Shown: in pieces, positions 9,701-17,363 of the stretch
Layout: each line of letters starts with the position of its first letter
How positions within the stretch are numbered: position 1 is the first letter of the stretch
Source: Curvibacter sp. PAE-UM
Lineage (GTDB): Bacteria > Pseudomonadota > Gammaproteobacteria > Burkholderiales > Burkholderiaceae_C
Direction: 5' to 3'
DNA length: 64,000 bases
NCBI RefSeq assembly: GCF_001432305.1
Contig: NZ_KQ483358.1
Location: 632,790 to 696,789, forward strand
Program-made: the position numbers and the translations under genes
Notes under the pieces: generated by a model
The model's database searches: none
The model's input: only the letters and a program-made list of their open reading frames with translations
What the model was told of the DNA's origin: nothing

Positions 9701-10121
9701 ACCGGACGACCTGGTCATCGAGATCACCGAAAGCATCGTGATGGACCAGATGGACAGCGTGGTGCAGAAGATGTCGCACCTGACCAGCCTGGGCGTGAAG
9801 TTCTCGCTGGACGACTTCGGCACCGGCTACTCGTCCCTCGCCTACCTCAAGCGCCTGCCCATCCACGAACTCAAGATCGACCGCAGCTTCGTGCAGGACG
9901 CCCCCACCGACCCGAGCGACGCCGCCCTGGTGGAAGCCATCCTCTCGGTGGCACGCCACATGCGCCTCAAAGTGGTGGCCGAAGGGGTGGAAACCATCGA
10001 GCAGGCCGACTTCCTCAACGCGCGCGGCCAGGTCATCCAGCAGGGTTATCTGCATGGCCGCCCGGCCCCTGCCGACGAGGTGCTGGCGCGCTGGCGCCAG
10101 AGCCAGCGGGGCGACGCCTGA
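6735..10121 (+). CDS. Membrane-anchored PAS-PAS-GGDEF-EAL protein, likely c-di-GMP phosphodiesterase
   Basis: The product has 1128 residues. Three membrane helices are predicted within residues 18-112. A large extracytoplasmic sensor segment follows to about 388, with another helix at about 388-408. Two PAS domains start near 432 and 565. A GGDEF domain begins near 693 (NPLTGLPNRH), but its active-site loop near 772 reads SADEF instead of GGDEF, so cyclase activity is doubtful. The EAL domain from about 860 is intact: EALVRW near 904, NISPRQF, EITESIV, DDFGTGYSSL, KIDRSFV and EGVET. The likely role is degradation of c-di-GMP in response to a periplasmic or redox/ligand signal. ATG at 6735 lies 21 bp after the preceding gene, so cotranscription is plausible. 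Confidence 0.9.
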   Translation: MTRPAPPPPGPQIDTRRSALGAVLLYASFAALWILLSDRAVEWLLKDPEAILLASTFKGWLFVAVTSALLFLLLRQRAAPSSESRRPARTQRLSLALLALLSVTIIALVVLTVWHGLREEKEKAYAQLLAISESKAREIWTWHKERLSDASWANKAPYLRNQWLRWRNEGDLAAGRGLQAFLKNYVSDAAFPRMEIVDAQGHKVLDSNDPDLLPANPESAPFVDPTLHLAVLRALTLGQPMRAGPWRDATGTLRLAFVGPLAGETAHPAALVLHIDPPEYLHPALTDWPLPQKSAEAFLFRQDNDQLLFLSELRHRGDAALRMQLPLAGGDQLSVQVLRGEVPSGVLIEGRDYRNVPSYGVAQSIGDTEWWLLAKQDRSELLHNALVRSAWMVLAGALALLALGGALYLHNERLRLQDSAREIEELRRIEHSLSESEAQYRLLAENSSDVVWLYDLVNQRFLYASPSIEGLLGYSVSETLKLSMRDVVSPEMYPVTVARIKARVEAFLGGDESARTQTLESINVHKGGRHIPVEAVSTLLADERGQITRMLGVSRDISERKKSQAQLLQLSQAIEQSPASVIITGLDGNIEYVNQAFVTTSGYQRHEVLGENPRMLRSGRTPPEVYASMWFTLNAGQPWHGEMINRHKSGREYVQSMNLAPVRDAQGQVTHYLAVQLDVTAQKDAEDKAHQLAWFNPLTGLPNRHRLLQDIQDVLDAHGRTHEQCALLLLNLDRFQTVNDALGHGAGDQLLKKMGERLGDLLHADDRLAHLSADEFAILLHGGDAGSEGTSARALRVAQTLQERLDQPFELESAVALKISCCIGITLLPQGQADSPGDVLRRADTALHRAKDSGAGQTAFFDVSMEQLISRRFLIERDLRRGLAANELRLYLQPQVNAQGRVVGAEALVRWLHPEHGLMAPGTFIPIAEESELITELGRWVLKTVCRHLGELRRDGLRLPIAVNISPRQFHQPGFVHVVQDTLLAQGASPDDLVIEITESIVMDQMDSVVQKMSHLTSLGVKFSLDDFGTGYSSLAYLKRLPIHELKIDRSFVQDAPTDPSDAALVEAILSVARHMRLKVVAEGVETIEQADFLNARGQVIQQGYLHGRPAPADEVLARWRQSQRGDA

Positions 10122-10127
10122 AGCGGA

Positions 10128-10158
10128 TAAAAAAGGCGGGCCGTAGCCCGCCTTTTTT
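10128..10158. terminator. Bidirectional intrinsic terminator
   Basis: Stem ggcgggc / gcccgcc at 10135-10141 and 10146-10152, preceded by A6 and followed by T6. It lies between the EAL gene on the + strand and the convergent OmpA-like gene. Confidence 0.92.
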
Positions 10159-10174
10159 GACTTGCGTGCAGCGC

Positions 10175-10894
10175 TTACTGCGTCACGCGCACACGCGTTT
10201 CTTCCTTCACCGTATAACGCACTTCCACGCGACGGTTCTTGCTGCGGCCCTCGGCCGTGGTGTTGTCTGCCACCGGATCGGCCGCCCCCTTGCCATCGGT
10301 GGTGATACGGCTGGCCGCCACACCCTTGCCCACCAGGTAAGCCTTGACGGCATCAGCGCGGGCCTGCGACAGCTTCACGTTGGACTGGGCATTGCCCTGG
10401 CTGTCGGTGTAACCCGTGATGGTCAGGCCGGCCTCCGGGTACTGCTTGGCTGCGTTGACCACTTCATCCAGCTTGCTGCCGGCGCCGGGCAGCAGGCGGC
10501 TGGAGCCGGTGGCGAAGCTGGCGCCCTCCAGGCGCACGGCCTTGTCGACGACCTGCGTGCGGAACGTTTCTGCCGGAGCCGCAGCGGGCACCGGGGCGGG
10601 GGCGGGCGCCACCACGGGCGCTGGGGCCGGTGCAGCCGCCACCGGAGCGGGGGCTGGTGCCGGCGCGGGAACGACCGGCTTGGCCGTCACGCCGCCTTCG
10701 CACTCGGGGATGGCCAGTTCCGGCGTCCAGGAACCGGTGTGCCAGCACAAGCCAAAACCGCTGCGCACGACGAAGCCGTTGCTATCGCTCCAGTAACCGG
10801 GATTGGCGCGCACGTTCTGCGCCTGCAGGGAGCCGCTGACCACCAGCAGGGCGATGCCGGCAACGATCAGGGTGGTCTGCTTGCGTGTACTCAT
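10175..10894 (-). CDS. OmpA-family peptidoglycan-associated outer-membrane protein
   Basis: The product has 239 residues. It has a Sec signal peptide (hydrophobic core LIVAGIALLVV, cleavage after SLQA), a short N-terminal region with two cysteines (GLCWHTGSW, IPECEGG), an Ala/Pro-rich linker at about residues 70-115, and a C-terminal OmpA domain. That domain has the peptidoglycan-binding pattern ITGYTDSQGNAQSNVKLSQ followed by ARADAVKAYL, and ends NRRVEVRY. It probably ties the outer membrane to the cell wall. No eight-strand barrel is present, unlike E. coli OmpA. The start MSTRKQTT is preceded by AAAGGAG. The Ala/Pro linker is a low-complexity repeat in the DNA. Confidence 0.9.
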   Translation of the reverse strand: MSTRKQTTLIVAGIALLVVSGSLQAQNVRANPGYWSDSNGFVVRSGFGLCWHTGSWTPELAIPECEGGVTAKPVVPAPAPAPAPVAAAPAPAPVVAPAPAPVPAAAPAETFRTQVVDKAVRLEGASFATGSSRLLPGAGSKLDEVVNAAKQYPEAGLTITGYTDSQGNAQSNVKLSQARADAVKAYLVGKGVAASRITTDGKGAADPVADNTTAEGRSKNRRVEVRYTVKEETRVRVTQ

Positions 10895-11008
10895 GGTGGC
10901 TCCTTTGGGTTGTAACCATTTCAGTCTAGTCAAATATCCGTGTTTGTACATTGATGCAAAACAGATTCGTAATGCACGTCTCCAGAAATTCTCAGAATGG
11001 AACAGCGC

Positions 11009-11425
11009 TCAAGACCCTTGCCTGTGCAGGCAGGCCCAGAGCGGCAGGGGGCCATAAATCCGGTACGACCCTGCCGTGCCGTCGCTCACGTAGAGATAGC
11101 CCGTGCGGTCTCGCTCCTGCACATGCAGCCGGTAGGCCAGGCCGTCGCGGCGCTGGGTGTTGGGCGCGAACTCCACCGCATACAGCGCCTTGATGCCCAG
11201 CTGCGTGTCACCCGGTTTCAGTTCGGAAGCCCGCTGGCGCAACCGGTCCATGCAAGGGTCCGTGAAGAAGGACAGTTGCAGGACCTGCATTTCCTTCTCG
11301 ATCTGCCCCTGCGTGGCCGACGGCGGTGGCGGCACGCGGGTGCCCGGGCCGGCGCAGCCGGCCAGCAGGGCCACCAGCGCCAGGACCGACGGGGCGGCCC
11401 AGCATCGTTGCGGTGTCTTGCGCAT
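11009..11425 (-). CDS. Predicted lipoprotein of unknown function
   Basis: The product has 138 residues. The N-terminus is a lipoprotein signal with lipobox LLAGC, so it should be acylated and membrane-anchored. The mature part has two further cysteines (DPCMDRL and LWACLH), which could form a disulfide. I do not recognise a family. The start was set at MRKTPQR because this places the lipobox at the usual distance; a longer frame adds a leader without sense. It lies downstream of the EamA gene on the same strand, about 60 bp apart. Confidence 0.7.
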   Translation of the reverse strand: MRKTPQRCWAAPSVLALVALLAGCAGPGTRVPPPPSATQGQIEKEMQVLQLSFFTDPCMDRLRQRASELKPGDTQLGIKALYAVEFAPNTQRRDGLAYRLHVQERDRTGYLYVSDGTAGSYRIYGPLPLWACLHRQGS

Positions 11426-11482
11426 CACAAAGGCTCCCTGTGCTACAGCCTGCTTTATCGCGGAGCGGCCGCGCGCTGTCAA

Positions 11483-12319
11483 TCAGCGCTGCTGCCGGAT
11501 CACCAGCGTGATGCCGCCCAGGATGGCGGCCGAGGCCAGCAGCAGGCGCAGCGTCAGTGGCTCCCCCAGCCAGAGGATGCCGCCCACCGCCGCGATCACC
11601 GGCACGCTGAGCTGCAGCGTGGCCGCACTCGTGGCCTTGAGGTGCGGTAGCGCGGTGTACCAGATGGCGTAACCGATGCCCGAGGTGATGGCACCGGAGG
11701 CGATGGCGTAGAGTGCGCCCGCCGTGTCGACCTGCGCGCTCTGGAGAAAAACAAAACTCATGAGCAACGCCACCGGCACCGTGCGCACGAAGTTGCCCGC
11801 CGTCACACGCAGCGCATCGCCCGCGCCCTTGCCGCGCAAGGAGTAGACGGCCCAGGCCAGGCCGGCGGTGATCATCAGCAGGGCGGCGCCGAGTGGCGGC
11901 GCGGACAAACCAGGCAGCAGCAGGCCCACCAGCCCCGCGAGCGCGAGCACCAGGCCGGCCCACTGCATCATCGAGAAATGCTCACCCTTGGCCAGCCCCC
12001 AGCCGATCATGCCGGTCTGCACCGAACCGAAGAGCAGCAGCGCGCCGGAGCCGGCGGGTAGGCTGAGGTAGGCAAAGGAGAAGGCAGCCGCGTAAGCGAA
12101 GAGTGCGAGGGCCGAGGGCCAGCTGCCGCGGCCCGTAACGCCGCGGCGTGTGAGTTGCACCAGCAGCCAGAGGGTCAGCGCACCGGAGATCAGGCGGATG
12201 GTGGTGAAGCTGGCGGCGTCAATGGGGGTGTGCTGCAAGGCGGCGCGGCAGAGCAGGGAGTTGCCGGCGAAGGCGAACAAGGCAATAGCCGTTAGATACA
12301 GCTGGCGAAGAGAGGACAT
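11483..12319 (-). CDS. EamA/DMT-superfamily transporter
   Basis: A 278-residue inner-membrane protein with about ten hydrophobic helices in two repeats, the usual DMT layout. The N-terminal motif FAGNSLLCRAAL and the second-half motif SGIGYAIWYTALPHLKAT followed by SVPVIAAVGGILWLGE are typical of EamA exporters of amino acids or metabolites. The substrate is unknown. The base composition is typical of the genome; the low-GC patch begins just upstream of this gene. Confidence 0.88.
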   Translation of the reverse strand: MSSLRQLYLTAIALFAFAGNSLLCRAALQHTPIDAASFTTIRLISGALTLWLLVQLTRRGVTGRGSWPSALALFAYAAAFSFAYLSLPAGSGALLLFGSVQTGMIGWGLAKGEHFSMMQWAGLVLALAGLVGLLLPGLSAPPLGAALLMITAGLAWAVYSLRGKGAGDALRVTAGNFVRTVPVALLMSFVFLQSAQVDTAGALYAIASGAITSGIGYAIWYTALPHLKATSAATLQLSVPVIAAVGGILWLGEPLTLRLLLASAAILGGITLVIRQQR

Positions 12320-12461
12320 CTAAGGCCGTCCTTTTTGATGCCTAGCCTAGTTGCAATCCCACTTGGCTGAGCTGCTTGAGAATTTGCGTGGCGCTTCAAA
12401 TCCAGCAATGGCACGGCGCCCTGCCACTTTAGAAACCAGTCTAGGAAATTAGCAGACCAAC

Positions 12462-13829
12462 CTAAATAGGTTTGAAGATAGAGGCACCGGACTCTCGTAA
12501 GCGGCTGTAAAACTCGACTGCATATCGATCGGTCATACCTGCAACAAAATCACAGATCAGGCGCTTCTTTGAGTCAGTGTCCGTAAGTCGCCCAAACATC
12601 ACCTGCAAATCATCGGGCAGAAGCAAATGCCCCTCTTCGGAGTCAAGTGTTTCAAAAATCGTTTTAACGACTTCATAGCCGCGGTATTCCACGACCTTCA
12701 GACGTGGAGACATGATCATCAGCAAAAAATTCAGATGCTTTAGCGATTCGATCTTGATACGAATCTCGCGTGCAACCTCAACTTTCGAAAACTTGATATC
12801 GGCGCCGGTGCCATGTGTCACCGACACACCACGCATGAATCTACCGATTAGTTCGGAGGTGAATTCGGATCTCATTTTGGCGTCACTCGCCAGCATTTTC
12901 GAAGTTGTGTATTGCTCCAGAGCCGGCGTATCTGCCCCATTAAGCATGAATAAATCCGTCAGAGCAGCGAACACCTCATCTGGGGTCACCTTGGGAACTT
13001 CTTTAGCCACCTTCTCGTGAAGCTTCGTCAATAGCGACTCATCGCCCACCTTTGCCAACAATTGCATTGGGTGGCTAAAGCCGCCCTTCATGGCATCTTC
13101 CAGGTCGTATGTCGAATACGCAATATCGTCTGCGATATCCATGATCTGACATTCAACCGTCTTGAATTTTGTCGAGGCAGTCGGTACGCCCACATGTGCT
13201 TTTATTTTCTCGACCAACTCCCTTTCGGATTCGTAATAGCCCTTTTCAAGCGGCGTATCTTTTTTTCTTCGCAGTGGGATTGGGTTGTCGTACTTTAAAA
13301 CGGCTGCGAGACTACGATAAGTTAAGTTCAGGCCTAAGCGTCGATCGATTCCTTCGGGTGTAATCCCACAAATATCGTCGCTCGGACCGATTGCAGCTTG
13401 GATCTTTTTCTCTACACGGGAGAGAATTCGCAGCGTTTGCGCGTTTCCCTCAAACCCACCGTATTTCTTCATGCAATCATCTAAGGCATGCTCGCCATTG
13501 TGACCAAATGGTGGGTGCCCCAGATCATGAGCAAGGCCTGCAAATTCAACCAAGTCTAGGTCTATCGACCTCCGTTTAAACGCTGGCGTTCTCTTGTTAA
13601 TCTGCTGAGCGAGTCCCTTTGCGATCTGTGCAACCTCTAACGAGTGAGTCAGCCGATTGCGAAAAAAATCTGACTCGTGTCCAGGGAATAGTTGCGTCTT
13701 CCCTTGAAGCCGTCGAAATGCAGGAGAGTGCAAGAGTCGGGCAAAGTCACGTCGAAATTGACTTCTCCCCAAATCGAGTTCTTCCTTTTCCTTGCGAACT
13801 CTTTGATAGTCTTTTGCGCTGTAAAGCAT
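12462..13829 (-). CDS. dgt: dGTP triphosphohydrolase (dGTPase), HD superfamily
   Basis: Hydrolyses dGTP to deoxyguanosine and triphosphate, and affects dNTP balance. The 455-residue product has the HD-domain residues expected: RLTHSLEV (His62), AHDLGHPPFGHNGE (His101, Asp102) and a later DIADDIAYSTYDLEDA segment. ATG complementary to 13827-13829 was chosen because GGAGGGGAG lies just upstream. Its GC content, about 48 percent in a sampled stretch, is far below that of the neighbours, suggesting acquisition by transfer. A terminator hairpin ends 23 bp before the start codon, so expression needs readthrough or a promoter inside that short gap. Proteins of this family can be housekeeping or act in phage defence by dNTP depletion; which applies here is not known. 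Confidence 0.9.
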   Translation of the reverse strand: MLYSAKDYQRVRKEKEELDLGRSQFRRDFARLLHSPAFRRLQGKTQLFPGHESDFFRNRLTHSLEVAQIAKGLAQQINKRTPAFKRRSIDLDLVEFAGLAHDLGHPPFGHNGEHALDDCMKKYGGFEGNAQTLRILSRVEKKIQAAIGPSDDICGITPEGIDRRLGLNLTYRSLAAVLKYDNPIPLRRKKDTPLEKGYYESERELVEKIKAHVGVPTASTKFKTVECQIMDIADDIAYSTYDLEDAMKGGFSHPMQLLAKVGDESLLTKLHEKVAKEVPKVTPDEVFAALTDLFMLNGADTPALEQYTTSKMLASDAKMRSEFTSELIGRFMRGVSVTHGTGADIKFSKVEVAREIRIKIESLKHLNFLLMIMSPRLKVVEYRGYEVVKTIFETLDSEEGHLLLPDDLQVMFGRLTDTDSKKRLICDFVAGMTDRYAVEFYSRLRESGASIFKPI

Positions 13830-13851
13830 CTCTCCCCTCCCCCAGAAAAGC

Positions 13852-13876
13852 AAAAAGCCACCATCGGTGGCTTTTT
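13852..13876 (-). terminator. Intrinsic terminator between a small ORF and dgt
   Basis: Stem agccacc / ggtggct with flanking A5 and T5 on either side. It begins 2 bp after the stop of the small ORF at 13878 and ends 23 bp before the dgt start. It could work as a simple terminator or as an attenuator controlling dgt. Confidence 0.85.
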
Positions 13877-13877
13877 C

Positions 13878-14075
13878 TTATTTCTTAGATAGTGTCTTCG
13901 GTGCTGGCTTTGTTTTTGGTTTGACGATCTTCAAATTTGCTCGAACCTCGGCCGTAGCCGCAACTTTTGCTTCCAACATTTGATTGAAGAAGCCCAGTCG
14001 ACCTTTGGCGGCACGACGAGCCTCGTCAACAACGGCAAAGTCAGCTGCTCTCATGTGCATATCCACCTCCATCAT
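13878..14075 (-). CDS. Small basic protein of unknown function upstream of dgt
   Basis: The frame encodes 65 residues, or 58-60 if translation starts at a later ATG. The middle is predicted helical (VVDEARRAAKGRLGFFNQML) and the tail is Lys/Pro-rich and basic (KPKTKPAPKTLSKK). AGGAAGG precedes the first ATG pair, and GGAGGTG precedes an internal ATG, so two starts are plausible. It shares the low-GC composition of dgt and has its own terminator right after the stop, which supports it as a real gene. I do not recognise a family. A nucleic-acid-binding or antitoxin-like role is only a guess from charge and size. Confidence 0.5.
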   Translation of the reverse strand: MMEVDMHMRAADFAVVDEARRAAKGRLGFFNQMLEAKVAATAEVRANLKIVKPKTKPAPKTLSKK

Positions 14076-14233
14076 GGCAAGAGCCTTCCTGCTATCGGTT
14101 TTTGATTATTCTTCAGATTCACAACCTTCGCCAGCGTTTTTACGGAAAACGTCGTGAAATAGTAAAACGCCAAGAAACCGTGTCTGGCGCCGGGGCAAAT
14201 ACTGACCTGCTGTAAAGCCATATATCCGCTGTC

Positions 14234-14971
14234 CTATTGAAAGATGGCCTGATACACCCACACCGGCTTCCCCTGCGCCCCCTCCAGCTTGGCCACCGGT
14301 GTCAGCCCCATCGCCTCAAACTCCAGACTCACCAGCCAGGCCCCGGGTTTGAGTTCCGCCCGCGCCTTCTCGATGGCCCGCGGCATGCTCTCGGGCCGCT
14401 GGAACAGATAGACCAGGTCGTAGCCCGACCAATCGGCTTTCCAGATGTCACCCCGCGCCACCTGCGCCCAGGGGCAGCGGCGTGCGCAGAGCCAGCGCAG
14501 GGGCCGGCTCCATTCGATGCCGTGCAGTTCGGCCAGGGGGTAGGCCTGACGCAAGGCATCCAACCCATGGCCCAGGCCACAACCAGCGTCCAACACTTTC
14601 GCACCCGGCTCCAGCGGCACGACGTTGGGCAGTTCATTCAAGGCGTTTACCGGCGTGGGAAACAGCGGTGCATCGCGCCAGGCGTTGAGCGGGTAGATGA
14701 GGGCCAGCAATGCGAGCGGCAGCAGCCAGCCCCAGGCCGGCAGGCTGAGGCCGCCGGCTAGCAGGAGTGAAAGCGGGTAGCCGAAGCCGATGAAAAGGCG
14801 GCGCCACCAGCTGCCGCCCAGCAGGCTGAGGAACACGCCGAGCAGCGTGGACGCAGCGAGTGCATCGACCGTGCTAAGGCCGGCACGCAGGAGCAGCGAG
14901 AGTGTGAGCCAGCACAGGCCCCAGCTCAGCAGGGCCGGCAGCGGCCAGGGCAATTTGGCGAGCAGGTTCAT
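14234..14971 (-). CDS. Membrane-anchored class I SAM-dependent methyltransferase
   Basis: The product has 245 residues. About 95 N-terminal residues are hydrophobic and form three to four membrane helices. A cytoplasmic Rossmann-type domain follows, with SAM motif I VLDAGCGLGHG near residue 127 and an acidic motif ELHGIEW after strand 2. The substrate is unknown. It ends the par operon on the same strand, starting 16 bp after the parB stop, and may be cotranscribed with it. Confidence 0.8.
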   Translation of the reverse strand: MNLLAKLPWPLPALLSWGLCWLTLSLLLRAGLSTVDALAASTLLGVFLSLLGGSWWRRLFIGFGYPLSLLLAGGLSLPAWGWLLPLALLALIYPLNAWRDAPLFPTPVNALNELPNVVPLEPGAKVLDAGCGLGHGLDALRQAYPLAELHGIEWSRPLRWLCARRCPWAQVARGDIWKADWSGYDLVYLFQRPESMPRAIEKARAELKPGAWLVSLEFEAMGLTPVAKLEGAQGKPVWVYQAIFQ

Positions 14972-14986
14972 GCGCTCGCCCTGGTC

Positions 14987-15934
14987 TTAATTCCCGTTGC
15001 CGCCGCTGCGGCGCAGCCGGTCGATCAGGCCGTTGAGCTCATCCAGCGAGCCGAACTGGATGCTGAGCTCGCCCATCTCTTCCACGCGGCCGTGGCGCTT
15101 GACGCGCTTTTTCACACGCACTTCCACTTCGGCGGTGAGCAGGTCCGACAGCTCTTCTTCCACGCGCTTGAGGTCGCGCGATTTTTCCTTGCCGGGCTTC
15201 TGCGGCGTGAGCGAGAACTCGGCGCTCAGTTTCTTGACCAGGTTCTCGGCCTCGCGCACCGACATCTTCTTGGCGGTGATCTGGTTGGCGGCGGTGATCT
15301 GCGTGGCGCGGTCCAGCGAGAGCAAGGCACGGGCGTGGCCCATGTCGATGTCGCCGGCCATGAGCAGGGTCTGCACCGGTTCGGCCAGGTTCAAGAGGCG
15401 CAGCAGGTTGCTGGCGGCGCTGCGCGAGCGGCCCACGGCCTGCGCGGCCTGTTCGTGCGTCAAACCGAATTCGCGGATCAGGCGCTGCAGGCCATGCGCT
15501 TCTTCCAGCGGGTTCAGGTCTTCGCGCTGGATGTTCTCGATGAGGGCCATGGCGGCGGCGGACTCGTTGGGCACGTCGCGCACCAGCACGGGCACGCTGT
15601 CCAGGCCCGCGAGTTTGGCGGCGCGGAAACGGCGCTCGCCGGCAATGATCTCGTGCTTGCCGGCGTTGGGGCCGTCGGTCAGCTTGCGCACCAGGATCGG
15701 TTGCATGATGCCCTGGGCCTTGATGGACTCGGCGAGTTCATACAAGGCCCCTTCGTCCATGCGGGTGCGCGGCTGGTACATGCCGGCCACCATCTCGTCG
15801 AGCTTGAGGCTGCCGGTGCTCTGGCCTTCGCGCGCCTCGTTCATGGCGGCCACTTCGGCGCGGGTGTCGTCGACCTTGGGGCCCAGCAGGGCTTCGAGTC
15901 CGCGGCCGAGGCCCTTGGGTTTCTTGGTGACCAT
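14987..15934 (-). CDS. parB: Chromosome-partitioning protein ParB
   Basis: A 315-residue CTPase and parS-binding protein that loads onto DNA near the origin and works with ParA and SMC in chromosome segregation. The N-terminal ParA-interaction signature KGLGRGLEALLG is followed by the CTP-binding motifs GERRFRAAKLAGL near 105 and ENIQREDLNPLEEA near 140. A helix-turn-helix LTHEQAAQAVGRSRSAASN lies near 165-185, and the C-terminus dimerises. Four parS sites lie 2-4 kb upstream at 18.1-19.8 kb. A hydrolase gene lies between parB and parA. Confidence 0.97.
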   Translation of the reverse strand: MVTKKPKGLGRGLEALLGPKVDDTRAEVAAMNEAREGQSTGSLKLDEMVAGMYQPRTRMDEGALYELAESIKAQGIMQPILVRKLTDGPNAGKHEIIAGERRFRAAKLAGLDSVPVLVRDVPNESAAAMALIENIQREDLNPLEEAHGLQRLIREFGLTHEQAAQAVGRSRSAASNLLRLLNLAEPVQTLLMAGDIDMGHARALLSLDRATQITAANQITAKKMSVREAENLVKKLSAEFSLTPQKPGKEKSRDLKRVEEELSDLLTAEVEVRVKKRVKRHGRVEEMGELSIQFGSLDELNGLIDRLRRSGGNGN

Positions 15935-15953
15935 ATCGTTCTACTCTCTGTTA

Positions 15954-16514
15954 TCAGTTCGCTGTGTTCAATTCCTGGAGGGCCATCAGGCGCTCCAGCA
16001 GGGCGTGGCCCCGGGGCCAGTCGCCCAGGTTCGAATCGGCATTGAGGTGGCCGGCATTGCCGGCGTCGACGAATTCGGAACCCCAGTCTTGCGCCAGACC
16101 CTGGGCCATGTCGAAGGGGCAGCGGTCGTCGTTGCGGCTGGCGACCAGGATGCTTTTGAAAGGCAGGGCCTTGCGCTCAATCGGCCACCAGCTGGGCAGG
16201 ATGGCGCGGGTCTCGTCGCGCGCCACGTCGCCGGGCGCCACCAGCAGCGCGCCCTTGACGCGGTGCACGTTGCGCGAGTGCGCGGCCCAGGCCGCGACCA
16301 GGATGACACCCAGGCTGTGCGCCACCAGCACGGCCGGCTCGGGGCACAGCAGCACGGCTTCTTCCAGCTGCATCTGCCAGTCGCCGCGCATGGGGCGTTC
16401 CCAGTCGTGTTGCTGCACGCGCGTGTAGCCGTACGCGGCCTCCCACCGGCTCTGCCAGTGACCCGGGCCGGAGTTGTGCCAGCCCGGCAGGACGAGGATG
16501 CTTGCGGGATGCAT
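15954..16514 (-). CDS. Alpha/beta hydrolase, RBBP9/YdeN family
   Basis: A small serine hydrolase of 186 residues. It opens with LVLPGWHNSGPGHWQSRWE, the typical start of the RBBP9/YdeN family. The nucleophile motif is VAHSLG (Ser near residue 67), an aspartate-containing ASRNDDRCP segment follows, and the catalytic His is in AGHLNADS. The substrate is unknown. It sits between parA and parB with gaps of 36 and 19 bp, so it is almost certainly cotranscribed with them, though a role in segregation is not implied. Confidence 0.88.
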   Translation of the reverse strand: MHPASILVLPGWHNSGPGHWQSRWEAAYGYTRVQQHDWERPMRGDWQMQLEEAVLLCPEPAVLVAHSLGVILVAAWAAHSRNVHRVKGALLVAPGDVARDETRAILPSWWPIERKALPFKSILVASRNDDRCPFDMAQGLAQDWGSEFVDAGNAGHLNADSNLGDWPRGHALLERLMALQELNTAN

Positions 16515-16550
16515 GCTATTGTTTTTGTAGCTGACGAGCGGGCCGGTGGA

Positions 16551-17336
16551 TCACATCTTCTGGATGCGGTCGACCATCTCCTGCGCGAAGCTCACGAAGG
16601 ATTGCGCGCCCTTGGACGCCGGGTCGAACACCACACCGGGCACGCCGTAGCTGGGTGCTTCGGCCAGGCGCACATTGCGCGGGATGACGGCGTCGAACAC
16701 CTTGTCGCCGAAGTGAGCCTTGAGCTGGTCGCTCACCTGGGCCTGCAGGGTGATGCGCGGGTCGAACATGACACGCAGCAGGCCGATGATCTGCAGGTCG
16801 GGGTTGAGGTTGGCGTGCACCTGCTTGATGGTGTTGACCAGGTCGGTCAGGCCTTCGAGCGCGAAGTATTCGCACTGCATGGGCACGATGACCCCATGCG
16901 CGCTGCACAGGCCGTTGAGGGTGAGCATGGAGAGCGAGGGCGGACAGTCGATGAGCACGAAGTCGTATTCGTCGCTGACCTTGGCCAGGGCTTCCTTGAG
17001 GCGCCGTTCGCGGCGCTCCACATCGACCAGCTCCACTTCGGCGCCCGCGAGTTCGCGGTTGGCGCCCAGGATGTCGTAGCTGCAGCCGCCTTCGATGAGC
17101 TTGTCGCTTTTGACACGGGCCTCGGCGATGGAGGCGCTTTCGAGCAGCACGTCATAGAGGGTGAGCTTGAGTTGCCGCTTGTCCACCCCCGAACCCATGG
17201 TGGCATTGCCCTGGGGGTCCAGGTCCACCATCAGCACACGCTGCCCCACCTTGGCCAGACCTGCCGCGAGGTTGACGGTCGTTGTCGTCTTGCCCACGCC
17301 ACCCTTCTGGTTGGCCACGCAGAAAATTTTCGCCAT
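16551..17336 (-). CDS. parA: Chromosome-partitioning ATPase ParA (Soj)
   Basis: A 261-residue cytoplasmic ATPase with the deviant Walker A motif KGGVGKTTTT near residues 11-20, and the Walker A' / B segments MVDLDPQGNAT and VLIDCPPSL. It forms ATP-dependent dimers on the nucleoid and moves ParB-parS complexes. The length and lack of an N-terminal HTH mark it as the chromosomal (type Ib-like) ParA rather than a plasmid P1-type protein. It is the first gene of parA-hydrolase-parB. Confidence 0.97.
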   Translation of the reverse strand: MAKIFCVANQKGGVGKTTTTVNLAAGLAKVGQRVLMVDLDPQGNATMGSGVDKRQLKLTLYDVLLESASIAEARVKSDKLIEGGCSYDILGANRELAGAEVELVDVERRERRLKEALAKVSDEYDFVLIDCPPSLSMLTLNGLCSAHGVIVPMQCEYFALEGLTDLVNTIKQVHANLNPDLQIIGLLRVMFDPRITLQAQVSDQLKAHFGDKVFDAVIPRNVRLAEAPSYGVPGVVFDPASKGAQSFVSFAQEMVDRIQKM

Positions 17337-17363
17337 CAGGTCGTCCCTTTTATATATGTGAGA

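Noticed and set aside
10560-10690. Short repeated units that might suggest a CRISPR or tandem array
   Set aside because: They encode the Ala/Pro-rich linker of the OmpA-like protein and have no spacer structure.
16025-16040. ggttcgaatc, resembling a tRNA T-arm
   Set aside because: It lies inside the hydrolase coding sequence, and no tRNA acceptor or anticodon arms can be drawn around it.
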